Assembly: GCA_022559845.1 (NCBI GenBank)
Contig: JAHNEJ010002368.1
Span: forward strand, 124,001-188,000
Length of the DNA stretch: 64,000 bases
From: Amorphophallus konjac
Taxonomy: Eukaryota; Streptophyta; Magnoliopsida; Alismatales; Araceae
Direction: 5' to 3'
Part shown: piece by piece, positions 35,263-46,787 of the stretch
Layout of the letters: the number at the start of each line of letters is the position of its first letter
How positions within the stretch are numbered: the first letter of the stretch is position 1
Program-made: the position numbers and the translations under genes
The notes under the pieces: model-generated
Database searches by the model: none
What the model was told of the DNA's origin: nothing
Seen by the model: the letters and a program-made list of their open reading frames with translations, nothing else

Positions 35263-36003
35263 ATCTAAGAGATATAACGTGTGAATCAAAATACCACTTT
35301 TCAATTTATATGGAGATATATCAAAGATATTTTTATAGTAGATTTAAATGAAGAGTTTATTTGATAAAACTTCAATTTATAAGAATATATATATATATGT
35401 TCTCAAATTTAGAGCACCAAACTTATGCTTTAAACCGACTTTTACCTTAGAACAAGATAACAACGACAAATTGGATAGCAAAAAATGTGGCATCATGAAC
35501 AACATTATACTTACGGATGCACCTAAGTTCCATTTTGGCTTCCAACCCATCCATGCATCACCCCATTCAGACCCGACTTGTGGCAATATGCCAAATTTAT
35601 TATTCAAAGATCCCTCTTCTTAAGCCCTTCTCCAGCCAATTAATCAAGTTCGCACAATGAACCGAGCAGCAGAGCAGGGAAGAACTAAGTTTCTTTCTCC
35701 CACGATGATCTCGCGCAAGGGTCCCGACAATGGCCTCAAATCTTATTGCTTTCTGATTACTCAGAAAAATACACATTCCTGTACAAAATTTTAAGCATGA
35801 ACGAGAGGGGAGAGATAGACCTACATCCACTAGAGAGATGTACATTTTGCTAGCTCATTTTACAAAAATTAAGAAAAAGAAGGGACTGTGAGAGAGAGAG
35901 AGAGAGAGAGAGACAAAGACGGGGGAATTCGAGGAAGAGATCCATCCATGGCTGTCCTCTCTTCCTTCTTCAGTTCTTCCTCCCCTCCTCTCCTCCTCCC
36001 CTC
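35263..36003. other. Intergenic DNA downstream of the HD-Zip gene
   Basis: AT-rich with no gene seen. It includes a GA microsatellite at 35890-35913 and probably the far 3' flank of the HD-Zip transcript. Confidence 0.6.
35890..35913. repeat. (GA)n microsatellite
   Basis: About twelve GA units. Confidence 0.9.
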
Positions 36004-36009
36004 TTTATT
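36004..36009 (-). terminator. Candidate poly(A) signal of the HD-Zip gene
   Basis: The minus strand reads AATAAA about 125 bp past the stop codon. Plant poly(A) signals are loose, so this is only a likely position. Confidence 0.4.
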
Positions 36010-36132
36010 ACTAATATTAATATTATTATGTATATAATTCGATCGTCTCTATTTCTCTCTTCTTCTCCAGAGTTGCTGCCCCCCACGGGCAAGGGGCGGC
36101 CACCCGTTGTGGTGGCGCGACAGGAGGACCGC

Positions 36133-37508
36133 TCAGCCCCACTGGTCGGAGCAGTACCATGGCAGGTTGGGGAGCTGCTCGTCCGAGAAGAAGCTACCGC
36201 CGCAAGGGTCGTCCCCGAGCAGGAAGTTGTGCTCCTCCACCATCCTCGCCACCAGAGGCGGCGAGGGAGGAGATGACGAAAGCTGCTGGCTTTGGTGGTG
36301 GTGGTGGTGGTGCTGGTGTTGCTGCGTCTGCTGCTGGTTGTAGTGGTAGAAAGGTGGGGTGTTGGGGTAGCACTTGCTGCTGCCGAAGTCGAAGGCTGCC
36401 ATGGGTTGAGGGGGAGGAGGACCCAGGAGCTGTTGTGGGTTTGTAGCAGGGAATGGGTGCTGATGGCCGGGGCTGGTGTTGTCCTCGCCGGCGTTGAGGA
36501 CGGCGCTGGAATCGCTGCTGTCCGCAGAGGAGCCGTCCTTGTAGATGAGGGCCGGCAGGAGCATCTCTTCGTCCACCTCGGCCTCGGCCTCCGCCTCGAC
36601 GACCTCCTCCTCTGCCTCGGAGCAGGCGACCTTGTCGTCGGATTCGGATGCGGCCGGCTCCTCCTTCACGGCCTGGGTGGAGCAGGGGCGAGGGGCCTCC
36701 CCGTCCGCCAGCTTCGCCCGGAGCTCCTTCATCTGCATGTGGCGTCCAGCCGCCATTTCCATGGGCGGCAACAGAGGAAACGATTCAGATCCAGCTTAGG
36801 TAATCGACTGGGAAGAAGAGGAACGAGAGAGGGATGGTGGCGGCCGGGGGGGTACCTCGGCGAGGAGGGCCTGGTGTTCGCCGCGGAGGGTGTCGAGGGA
36901 GAGCTGGAGGGCGTCGTAGTTGGACTTGAGGAGGGCGTAGTCGCGCTCCAGCTGCTTGGTCTTCCACCGGGCGCGACGGTTCTGGAACCACACGGCCACC
37001 TGCCGGGGCTGCAGCCCCAGCTCCTGCGCCAGCCGCACCTTCCGCTCCGGCTCCAGCTTGTTCTCCACCTCGAAGTTCCGCTCCAGCGCCTTCACCTGCT
37101 CCACACTCAGCCGCCGCTTCTTCTCCGAGCCGGCGGCCCCACCTCCGGCGCCGTTCCCCCGGCCGCCGCCCGCTCCCCTCGGGGAACAGAGCTCCTCGTC
37201 CCCGCAGTCGTCGTCCTCGTCCACCCCGTCCGCGATAGACGTGAAGCCGCCGCTGCCGCTGCCTCCGAACACACCCTTCTCCTTGTCTGATTTCGCGAGG
37301 AAAGCAGCCAGAACAAACACAGCCACAGCCACACCAGGTTAGCACAGGCCATTAAAGATGCCAACACCGAGCAGGGGAAAGAGAAGAGAACGGAGGGGTT
37401 GCAGATGGTCGGAGGGAGAGGAGTACCAGGGGCGGGGGGGCAGATCAACCCTTCTCCTCCTACTGCTCCCACCAAGGACTCGGAGCTGCTGCTGCTCCGC
37501 CTCTTCAT
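36133..37508 (-). CDS. HD-Zip class I homeodomain-leucine zipper transcription factor, three exons
   Basis: This is a nuclear DNA-binding protein of a plant-only family that binds CAATNATTG-type sites as a dimer. Exons: 37508-37427, 37286-36856, 36732-36133. Both introns (140 and 123 bp) are GT-AG, and the joined frame gives 370 residues. Residues 82-138 are the homeodomain (WFQNRR at 127-132). Leucines at 140, 147, 154, 161, 168 and 175 form a perfect heptad zipper, with the second intron inside it. Acidic stretches (50-59 and about 205-230), a Gln/His run and a C-terminal aromatic end ([11 protein letters not shown]) are typical activation-type regions. The ATG at 37508 gives the [11 protein letters not shown] start seen in the ATHB5/6/16 clade; an in-frame ATG 48 bp upstream is less likely. 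This is the only clearly intact host gene here. The clade assignment is inference. Confidence 0.93.
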
Positions 37509-38185
37509 GATGGCGGCTCGTGAGCTGCGTTGCCGGTTGTGGGTTGTGATGTACACAGAGAGGATGGCAAAGAAGAAACAATAACGAGCCCGATCGAAGA
37601 GATCTCCAGCTGGAGGAGAGGACGGGGGTGGTATCGCCTTGGGGGATCCCTTCCCTTCCTCTCGCTCTCTCTTCTCCGCCGCCGCCGCCGCTGCTGTCAG
37701 CTACCTACACAGAGCTATAGGAGCCTCATGCAACACAGCGGCCGGGACAGCAGCAGCCGTGCAGGGCAACTGTAAGAGTAGGAAAAGGAAGGCCTCAGTG
37801 AGCAGGAGGGGCAGCACAGAAGAGCAAGGGGAGGAGGAGGGGGAGGAGAAGACGGGGGAGGCAAACAACAACAACCAGAGTGTGACGACCGTGCCTGAGT
37901 GGTGAAGCTCCGGCGGTTACTCCTCCAACTCTTCTCCTCCTCTCTCTTCCCCATCTCCCCCCCCTCGCAAACCATCACCAGTGAGCTAAACAGCACCAGT
38001 CTTTCGAAGCCAACACAGAATAGAGCAAGAAGGCCGCTCCACTGTCTAGCGGCGAGCTCAACCCGAGCGGCCGAGGCGCCCTTGCAGACCCTTCATGGCA
38101 CCCACCCGGAGGAAGAAGGGGAGAGCAAGATGGTGGTGGAAAAATTAGCAGCTCGCCGCTGCGGGTGCCGAGCTTTCCATATATA
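37509..38185 (-). promoter_or_regulatory. HD-Zip 5' leader and core promoter with upstream AUGs
   Basis: The minus strand has a TATA-like TATATA at 38180-38185. If it is used, the leader is about 640 nt. It includes upstream open frames: one begins at 37996 (93 codons), and one begins at 37581 and overlaps the main start in another frame. Such frames often reduce translation in plant transcription factor mRNAs. A leader intron or a different start site cannot be excluded without transcripts. Confidence 0.4.
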
Positions 38186-39623
38186 GAAGAGAGGGAGAGA
38201 TCCACGGGAGGGAGGGTGGGAGGGAGGAGTACAGCCGCAACAAGGAAGAAGAAGCGCAGTGGTGTGTGCGCGCGCGCGCTCTTGCCCTGGGGAGAGGAGG
38301 AGAAGAGAGAGGGGCGGTGACCCGACCCAACCCAGTGTCACTGGAGTTGTTGTTAGCAGGCCAGGGTGGGGGAGGGAGGGACTGTGGTGGCGATGGTGGC
38401 GAAATGAAATGCCACCCAAATTCTATCCAAATGCGCCCCCCAATCAAATTAGGCCTCGTCGTCCACCTCATTTCCCTATTTTTTTATTATATTTCGAGCT
38501 CCATCTTGCCGATATTTTATTTCCTCCCAAGACTATTTTATCCGGGGAGGTGACGGGTTGGTTTTTAAAAGAAAAGGTGGAGGGGGTGGGGACACCGTGG
38601 GATTCCACAACACAGAGAAGAACGCTTTCTATTTTCACATATATAAAATTTCGGTTCTTACGGAAGGGAGGCGGGGGTGGGGACACGGCCGAGACTTTCT
38701 GTTTAATCTCACCGCGGAAAGTGACCACACCCGGGGGGGGGGGGGGTTGGACGTCGTCCCGCGTGGCGCGATGCGGAACAGGAGGCGGCCCACCGCGGCG
38801 GGGGGCCACCGATTGGGCGTCCCGAGGGAGGGGTAGAAAGAAAGGGCGGAAGAAGACAACCAAACGTACGAGATGTGAAGGATGGTGGGGGCTGCCCCAA
38901 GGAGGTCGCACAGCCCCCGGATTCCGGCCGAGCCGGAGCCGGAGCCCGAGCCGGGATTCGGCTGGTGTCAGCGGATCGGCACACATGCCGAGGCGACGAC
39001 AGCGACGGCGACCACGAGGGATCGGCCGGGTCGGGGGAGCGTGTGGGCGGGCGATCCCGTGTTGGTGGGGAACAGGGCCGATGGGGCTTTGTTCTTTTTT
39101 TTTTTTTTTTTTGTAAACATACCCGGATTCCGTACAGAGTTCGCCATTTTTGTGGGTCTGCAATTTGCAGCAGGGGATTTACAGATGAAGAAAAGATAGT
39201 TTTGAGTAGCGGAGTGTACGATAAGTTATGAGATTTTAATGTGTCAATAGAGTTTGATGTAAATAATTTTGTTGAGTAACTTACATTCGAATTTGTATAG
39301 ATCGTGATTGACTAAGAAGTGTGGTGGATGATTGGTCACGCTGATCGTCTAGTCTAGCAATCGTGAGAATCCCTAAGATCTACGATGGAATGATTTACAT
39401 CGAGCTCTAAATTTGATCTTCTTGCACGAAAAAATAAAGTTCTCACCGGGGTTTAGAAATTTCAGGAAAATTGTCCGATGTTTAAGTCAATATAATTAAA
39501 TGAAATTCTTTTTTGAGAGAGGGAGAGAGAGAGAGAAGCACTATTTCCATGCTATTTTTAGGGCTACGTGTCATGCCTTGCATATCTTTAGAAGGTCGCT
39601 AAGACTAATTTTATATAGACAAC
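38186..39623. other. Upstream flank of the HD-Zip gene
   Basis: GC-rich up to about 39090 with G-runs (a run of about 15 G at 38732-38746), then a poly-T run (39096-39112), then AT-rich DNA. Open frames on both strands overlap and match nothing known. No gene is called. A short GA repeat is near 39515-39536. Confidence 0.6.
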
Positions 39624-40027
39624 TGAGGAGGTAAATTCAGTTCGGCCTAAATAAGGTCCGGTTGTATCGAGTCTAACTCGACTTGCGATCCACAACGCGT
39701 CTAACGGGTCTCGGTCGATGGCCGTCACTCATAGCGAATGGTCCAGGATGACATTCCTTAGATTCGACAGCGGAAAAGACCTCAATCCGGGCTAAAGGAT
39801 CGCCGGATAGACCTCCGAAAATTGATCGTTACCCTCCACGATATGGGTAACGACTCCACTAAGGGCGAGCACGTCCCACGGGCGACGTGAGACTTGCCCA
39901 GGAACCGGCCGACCCCAGGGTAATCGCCCGTCAGTGGAAAACTCCCGTCATAACTGCGGGGAATGTCATCGATCCCACGACGCACGCCCTTCCCTGTGAA
40001 GGGATCGACCGCTTTCACCAAGGCAAC
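39624..40027 (+). mobile_element. Tat-type LTR, left part
   Basis: It starts TGAGGAGGTAAATTC, comparable with TGAGGAGAGTAAATCC of the Tat LTR at 54084-54953. It is interrupted after 40027 by a solo copia LTR and continues at 41792. With the insertion removed, the Tat LTR is about 865 bp, close to the 870 bp of the other copy. Confidence 0.7.
40023..40027. repeat. Target site duplication, left (gcaac)
   Basis: GCAAC before the solo LTR, repeated at 41787-41791. Confidence 0.85.
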
Positions 40028-40504
40028 TGTTGTGCCCTTGTGGTCACTTGGGTCATTCGACATCATCCTGTGGTCATTTGAGTTATTTGATATTCTTGAT
40101 TTTGATAATAGCTAAACACTATAAGTCATCGATGTTTTACCACTCTTATATGACTAAACTACTTGATGTTCTTTCTTGACAGATATGCCAAGGAATGGAG
40201 TGGAGATGGCAAAAGTGAAAGCTCAATGATTGCGCCCTCGCACGCGGATTGACCTGCGCGGTCAAGTCGCGGGGATCGACCTGCCCGGTCAGGTCGCGGG
40301 GGTCAAGGGGGCAGCGCCCCTTGCGGGAGTTTCCGGGGGCTCCGCCCCCGGAACAAAATTTTGATTATAGGAGCGATATAATCAAATAGAAATCTTCAAG
40401 ACTGTCAAGGTTGATGTCACAGATGAGAACGGGCTGCTAAAGGACTCAAGCGACGGAGCTAAAGAGGTTAACGGACCGACTCGGGAAAACCCGGGGTCTG
40501 CCCA

Positions 40505-40757
40505 GCTGGCGGTCGACCGCCAGCCCAGTAGCGATCGACCGAAAATTCCAGGGACGAAGAACTACAGAATTTACAGGTTCCGGTCGACCAATGGGTAGTG
40601 GCCGGTCGACCAGTTCTTCCAGAAACGAAAAACTCCAGTTTTTACAGGTTTCGGTCGACCGCCCCTAGGCGTCCGGTCGACCAGTTTTGTCAGAGATGAA
40701 AAATCAACCGACTGTAAAATTTCGGTCGACCGCCCCATGCCTTCCGGTCGACAGCCA
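40505..40757 (+). repeat. GGTCGACC palindrome cluster in the solo LTR
   Basis: Six exact GGTCGACC copies plus two one-base variants in about 250 bp, preceded by GC, CC or TC and often followed by GCC or AGT. Similar to the cluster at 6228-6415. Confidence 0.8.
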
Positions 40758-40896
40758 GCCCCGAGTCAACAAATGTTGACTTTATTTTCCACTTCGAGAA
40801 GAGCCCCTTTTCTTGTATTTGTTTAACCCCAAAGTCACCCAATCTTCCCTAGATTGTGGATCTGGTCTGGAGGATGTCCAAGGACCATTCAAATGT

Positions 40897-40903
40897 TATA
40901 AAA
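40897..40903 (+). promoter_or_regulatory. TATA box of the solo copia LTR
   Basis: TATAAAA in GTTATAAAACACATGC, downstream of the palindrome cluster as in the other SIRE-type LTRs. Confidence 0.5.
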
Positions 40904-41786
40904 CACATGCAAGAGGGTTAGAAACCTAAGTTGATCATTTGGGAGATCAAAGGAGGCTGCAAGGGTGTGTTCAAGGGAGAGGAGTTCGAGTACTGTAACT
41001 GTGAACAGTACTCCGGGAAGAAGTGCTTCATCAAATCCTCAAGTGATTCAAGCTACTTCAAGAGGAGATCAACCCCAAGCCAAGTGAATATAAAGCTGCA
41101 ACCATCATCCTCTTCATCATCTCAAGGTGATCCAAAGAAGCCCATTCTCAAGGGAGATCAAATCTGCATCCTTCATCTTCTTCATCAACTCAAGATGATC
41201 CAAGCAAGATCTTTTCACAAGGAAGAAGATACCATTGAAGCATCAAATTCAAACTCCAACAATCTCAGATAAGATCTTTTCTCTTTGAGCATATTCTATA
41301 TCTTGTTTGAGTGTTTTCATATTTGTTCTCTTTCCATTTATTCAAACATTTGAAACTGAAGATCGTCCCTACCGGAGGTTAGTAGGAAGGCAATCGGAAG
41401 TTGTCCGATCTGCGGTGTTGACGTCCCTACATGTGGTTAGTAGGAAGACAATCGGAGGTCTTTCCGATTTACGGTTCAGTGCGTGGCACTAGTGGAGCCT
41501 CACTGGATTTGGTGAGGGGTGGACGTAGGACTGGGGATTTAGTCCGAACCACCTTAAAATCTCGTGTGTGGTGGTTTGCTTGTGCGATTACTTTGTGTTA
41601 GATGCATGCTTAGATTCAATCTCTATATTGCGTAATCATCTTGCTAAGCAAATCGTTGTGTCCTTCGTTAAGCTAGTTATATTCCGCTGTTATTATCTTT
41701 ATCAAGCTTTAAAGAGGGTTGCATTACGAAAAGAGGGGCAGATCTATTCACCCCTCCCCTCTAGATCCACTATCCACTACTCAACA

Positions 41787-41791
41787 GCAAC
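41787..41791. repeat. Target site duplication, right (gcaac)
   Basis: This matches 40023-40027. Confidence 0.85.
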
Positions 41792-42252
41792 CCCTTATAA
41801 AAGGGACCCCGACGAAGGATAACCCACGGTGGATCTCACCAACAAAACGCCTACAGAGAAGCTAACTAGAGAGTTACACGCCCTGCTACTAGAGAGGTCA
41901 CGACTGTTCATTCCCTGAGAAGAGAATCCCCTCCTGAATGACTTTACCGCCCAGCGAGCACTCTCCGAGTGATCACTGGGGTCGGCGAACACTCATCTAG
42001 AGGGTCTACACATCTCTCAGATTTTCTACAACGGCCACCCTCTCCGCTTTCTCTCCTACTCTTCTCTATTCATTACTAGAGCCATTGGTGACTTAAGCAT
42101 CGAAGGGTTGTCCCCTGGGGTAGCGTCCAGGGCTCCTTCTGACGCTCTTCCTTCTGGTGATTGCAGACTTCCACGGGTGCCGGACGATCTTCCACAACAA
42201 ATAAATAGAAATGTGTGGTACGTGACAGAGGAACCAGATTCCTACCGCTACA
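41792..42252 (+). mobile_element. Tat-type LTR, right part
   Basis: This continues the LTR at 39624-40027. It has a TATA box at 41796-41802, then text closely matching the minus-strand Tat LTR: GCATCGAAGGGTTGTCCCC, CTTCTGACGC, CAACAAATAAATAGA. It ends ACCGCTACA. No primer site or gag follows, so it looks like a solo LTR. I could not find a matching target duplication. Confidence 0.7.
41796..41802 (+). promoter_or_regulatory. TATA box of the Tat LTR
   Basis: TATAAAA, only 9 bp from the end of the inserted solo LTR. Confidence 0.55.
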
Positions 42253-43229
42253 ATGAATCTAGGTTATGGCGGTGGTTATTTTTTCGTGGAGATTTTATGT
42301 GATCTTGGGAGTAAGGCAAGTCGTTTCTAGAGATATGTTCCTATGACAGTCGGAAAGTGTGATTTGGGCATGGCGTGGGGGTTACAGGAGTGCCTATCTC
42401 AGTATTACGTGCACGAGCGACTGAGATGCGTACTCATGAAAGGGTTGTCTCGATAAGGCACCCACGATCTCTAGCTATGACGTCAGGACCTGGAGACCTG
42501 ACGTCTCGCCATCGTTATCTTTGAATTTTGAAATTACGACAAGGTGATATCCTGGGAAGGCGAGATTTTTGCCACATATCCAGGGCACATGGATCCGCCA
42601 ACATCAAGTTTAATTGTTGAAATATTGATTACAACTGCCTAAAAATTAGTTAATTAACAAAGCGAGTGACGATTAATTGGCTATGAGAGTATTGGTAACT
42701 GTAAAAATGACAAACACAGGTCAACATATATAGGTGGGCTTAAATGACACCGTGACATGCTTCAACCTGTAGAGTGAGTGACAGTAATGCTGGCAATAGT
42801 CGAGACAGCAATGACAATAGCAATGACAAATGCGGCAATGATACTGGTAGATATATACTAGTTGTAATTACAACACATTTTTTTGAAAAATAACAATAAA
42901 TAATATATGTTTTAGTAAATATAACACTCTAATTCTTTTTGTATGCTCTAAAGACATGTTCTTCTGATGATAATTATCATCTGTTCAACAAGAGCTTTGT
43001 TAAACAGCACAATTTGTGTCATCTAGACAGATTTTTCTTATTCGATCTATATATTTGTACCCTTCCAGTACAATCACGACTATATATATGTAACTCTACA
43101 TTATCTATATTGGTATACACAATTCTATATTTTGTGACTACGTACGGTCATTCATGCATATTAGTGTATATTCCGTATTCCATGCATGACTGATTCATTT
43201 TGGTTTTCCATCATAAAATACTAATACAG

Positions 43230-43235
<6 letters not shown>

Positions 43236-43260
<25 letters not shown>
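43236..43260. repeat. (AT)n microsatellite
   Basis: Uninterrupted AT run of about 25 bp. Confidence 0.9.
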
Positions 43261-43262
<2 letters not shown>

Positions 43263-43922
43263 TATATATATTTGATCCATAATCATTCTATTCACATCCT
43301 CCGAAAAGAAGCATAAATTAACAATTAAGATTCAACACTCTTGTGTGTGTCTGTGCGTGTGATTTTGTGATTTACAGTAATAATAATAATAACAATACAT
43401 GTTCTAGTAAACAATTGAGATCCCAGGATCAAGTCTGCAAGATAGACAAAGCGGATAATTAATGGGCCATGAGGCATCCTTTAACTTACCTCAGAATATT
43501 AGGGTGTTTATTCGATATGCTGCTCTGTATAGATTGTGATGATGGCATGACATAAACTAACCAGATCGGCCAGATATTAAGTTACATGCTAGAGAGTATG
43601 ATTAAAAAAATTGAATTGCCGTGCACTTTCAAGAAAGCATATGTTCATGTAGCCAGCAAATTAAGTATTATAGATGGTAAGTAGAAACTATTAACATAAT
43701 AAAATGAGGAATGCTATGATGTCGTACTTTTCACTATTTTATTTCTCACCTTTTCTTGGGTCATCCGATTATATAATATTGTGTCCGATGGTCGACGTGA
43801 AATTATCGAGCTTACTTATGTCACCTCTAAACCGGAAGACATAAAAAGGATAGGCAAATAAAATGATAAAAATATGACACCATAAGCTTTTTAAAAGTCA
43901 AATTCTCTTTCTCTCTATCTCC

Positions 43923-43923
<1 letters not shown>

Positions 43924-43950
<27 letters not shown>
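43924..43950. repeat. (AT)n microsatellite
   Basis: Uninterrupted AT run of about 27 bp. Confidence 0.9.
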
Positions 43951-43956
<6 letters not shown>

Positions 43957-44470
43957 GAAAGCCTCAGCCTCCAGACACGACTGAACCCCAAGGTCCCGTT
44001 TTGTGGACCATTCTGATAGGGAGAGGGGGGGGGGCGCTGGCTATTGATGGTGATGGGTGAAGATGGAGATTGAGATTGAAAGAATAAAATAACATTAAAT
44101 GGAAAAAGACAGTGCATGTCCCTAGGTTTAACCTACTCTTATTGCTCATTTTTCTACAGCCCGCGATCTTTGTGACACCCGCATTTTTTTCTCACCTTTG
44201 TTACAACGTTGTTAATATATATAGATAGCGCAATCAAATCGCCCCTTTAAGCTTTCATGTACCATGCAGTCCTCAGGAGGGGTCCAGCACGCACAAACAA
44301 CAATGCAAAGACCCATCCAAAACCATCGGCAAGTGACAACGAGGTCCTCGAATGGCTAACCAGCGGTGAGTGTGTGTGCTGGTCTCACAGTCCTCTCCCC
44401 CTCAAGCAGCCATTCACGGCATGTGATGTTGACATAGGAAGGCGATAGATCTGCACGTACCCCCCCCCCC

Positions 44471-44498
44471 TCCTTCCTTCCTTCCTTCCTTCCTTCCT
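44471..44498. repeat. (TTCC)n microsatellite
   Basis: About seven TTCC units after a run of ten or more C. Confidence 0.9.
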
Positions 44499-45204
44499 AG
44501 TTCATCTCACTTTCTTCTCCTTCAATCTCTTCCTTTCTGATCAGATGTACGTACACACATGCTGCAAGGGCATCCATTTGGCACTAGCAGCTAATTAGAC
44601 TCATCTTCGATCTCCTCCGTAAGGAGGAGCTGGTTGGGTGCAACTTGTTAATGAAGTCATCGTAATGTTTAGCTTTTAAATGATCGATCTTCTTCAGCGT
44701 TCATATATATATATATATGTATGTATAGATAACATCTTTTTGTAAACACTTACTCGTTTGGTTGTTCTGCACAAATACATCATCAATCTTTGTATGGGTG
44801 CACTCAATTAACAGAGAGGATATATATATATAGAGAGAGATGTCGTGTCGACGTCTCTGCATGCAGTGAGGCATGCATGGGTGCGGGTGTACACTGCACA
44901 AGTGGATGCCCAAATATTCATCTCCAAGATCTCGAGTTGGTGTGAATGGATGCCACCCCACCCCTCCATGCATCGTTTCCAGTTTTGTTTAAAGTGATCA
45001 ATGCGCAGGTGCCCATAAATGATACATACGGGAGTTTAATTTGCCATATCTTTGCTGTGGATCTACAACGAATGGCTGGACAGGCAAACTAATTAAACTA
45101 TCTAGAGTGCCACTCTCGATCGTCTCCCCTTGTCCCCAAGCTAACCATAGCACCTGAAAGCAATAGGGGAAGTCAGAAAATTAAGGGGAGCGCCATGCAT
45201 GTTC

Positions 45205-45205
<1 letters not shown>

Positions 45206-45234
<29 letters not shown>
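45206..45234. repeat. (GT)n microsatellite
   Basis: About 14 GT units. Confidence 0.9.
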
Positions 45235-45237
<3 letters not shown>

Positions 45238-45555
45238 GTATATATATATAGGTTATCACAATAGACATGTTCTGCGCGCGGCTCCTTGAACGGGTAAATG
45301 GCTGCTTTAGTTGAGGAGTGCAAGAGAGGGAGGGCTGGGGTGGTGAGGCCCTGTCTGGTTCTTAAAAGAGGCATGGGGGATTTGGGAGTGGTGGACTGAG
45401 AGGGGGGGGGGGGTGTGCCCCACGGAAAGGTTTGTTTCAACGACACCCCAACCCCCACCCACCTCGTCACAAATCCAAACATTGATGCCAGTGTGGTCCT
45501 GTGACGCGACTCGGATGGGGAAACCACCCTGGTTCCATGTGCCCATGTCCTCATA

Positions 45556-45580
45556 TGAGAGAGAGAGAGAGAGAGAGAGA
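45556..45580. repeat. (GA)n microsatellite
   Basis: About twelve GA units. Confidence 0.9.
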
Positions 45581-46301
45581 TTTTCTCATATTAGGAGGTT
45601 CACCGATCTTTTGCGTCAAGGTATGCATACTTCCAGTGCTCCAGACCAGTGAAGGGACAGCAGGGTCCTTCTATGGTGAAACACAGGACCAGTCATACCT
45701 ACCAAAACAAACACTCTCCTTCTATTGCGTGGCTCCACTTCCTTCACAGGATCGAGTATATGTATCTTAATAGTTGTCATACCATATATTAAGCACCCTC
45801 TATATATGGTGCCGCTCTTAATACTGTCCGCGCGCCACCCTCTTGGCCGGAGTGTGAGAAAACTTTGCCAACCCCCTCTCTTAATTAGCATCAATCACAC
45901 AAAGTCAATTCATGCACACATGCATGAGATGCATGCAGTTCAAACCATGAGGAACCACACCCTAAAATTAATGGAGTGCTCAATCTTGACCCGCCCATAT
46001 ATGGTTCTATTGTGGGAACTGTTATTCCTATCGTCGACAGAGCCCTAAATGAAGTGCATGCCCACATTGGATGCCCTATACATATATATTAACTTGGCCA
46101 TGGCTCTGCATAGGAACCATATAATACCATTAATTAATTCCACACACACACACACAGACAGAAGTACAAACGGGCCGGGGGAGGGGGGTTGACAAAGAGA
46201 GGGAGAGTAAATACGATTGTTAATTAACATGTGTAGAATTAACCCTCGATAAGGCCTGCTCTGTATATATCCATGGTTTAATTTGCATGGGAACTGTTAC
46301 C

Positions 46302-46305
<4 letters not shown>

Positions 46306-46344
<39 letters not shown>
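46306..46344. repeat. (CA)n microsatellite
   Basis: About 19 CA units. Confidence 0.9.
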
Positions 46345-46345
<1 letters not shown>

Positions 46346-46495
46346 GAGCGTAGGCCAAATGGCTGGTACTAACTTGGCTGGGTCAATGCATGGAAACCGG
46401 GAGGTGGGCCCCATCAACTTCTTCTCTCATGAAAATTAGTGTAGATAAACACAAAATTAATTAGGAGGCTCTCCAGAATCAGCAGCCTCCTCCAA

Positions 46496-46561
46496 GCAGA
46501 GGAATATTCCCAAGGGTTGGCAGATCTAGCTTGTCATGCAGAGGAATATTCCCAAGGGTTG
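46496..46561. repeat. Perfect 24-bp direct repeat
   Basis: Units at 46496-46519 and 46538-46561 are identical (GCAGAGGAATATTCCCAAGG and four more bases), 42 bp apart. Each contains the palindrome GGAATATTCC. Confidence 0.8.
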
Positions 46562-46627
46562 CAAGAAGTAGTCACCCCTCAACTTTTCATAAAAGCTGCA
46601 TGCCTGTCTTCCCTTTTATAAGAAAAG

Positions 46628-46655
46628 TTTAGGATTTAGGGTTTAGGATTTAGGG
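46628..46655. repeat. Short telomere-like heptamer run
   Basis: Four heptads alternate TTTAGGA and TTTAGGG, the latter being the plant telomere unit. It is too short to show a telomere origin. Confidence 0.5.
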
Positions 46656-46787
46656 TCAAGAACGAAAGAGGCATCGCACCATGACTCTTTGCTTTTGCGA
46701 TTCATGCATTCCTCACATGTCTTAAAGAGTACTCTTCAGCCAACTTGACCTTTAGAAGGTTTAATTATGCCCCATAATTAACCACCC

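Larger units (their letters stand above)
40028..41786 (+). mobile_element. Solo copia (SIRE-type) LTR with intact target duplication
   Basis: 1,759 bp from TGTTGTGCCC to ACTCAACA, flanked by GCAAC on both sides. Its start (TGTTGTG, then TTTTGATAATAGCTAAAC) and end (CACCCC..CTCTAGATCCACT) match the layout of the copia LTRs at 20144 and 29279. The middle carries GGTCGACC motifs instead of the CTRTACA motif. No interior or second LTR is present, so it is the product of LTR-LTR recombination. A short open frame at 40931-41272 lies in the leader and looks non-coding. Confidence 0.9.
42253..46787. other. AT-rich intergenic region with microsatellites
   Basis: No gene is supported. Simple repeats are listed separately. 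Short open frames have no recognisable domains, and a small perfect direct repeat is at 46496-46561. Confidence 0.6.

Noticed and set aside
36292..37290. Plus-strand open frame of 332 codons across the HD-Zip gene
   Set aside because: It is antisense to the verified three-exon HD-Zip coding sequence and has no recognisable domain. It is a GC-rich shadow.
38468..39163. Overlapping long frames upstream of the HD-Zip gene on both strands
   Set aside because: No domain, no splice support and strong GC bias; frames overlap each other on opposite strands.
40931..41272. 113-codon frame in the solo LTR
   Set aside because: It lies in the LTR leader and has Ser/Gln-rich content from simple sequence. 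No protein family is recognised.
46628..46655. Interstitial telomere from chromosome fusion
   Set aside because: Only four heptads, half of them TTTAGGA. This is too little to distinguish from chance or a small repair insertion.
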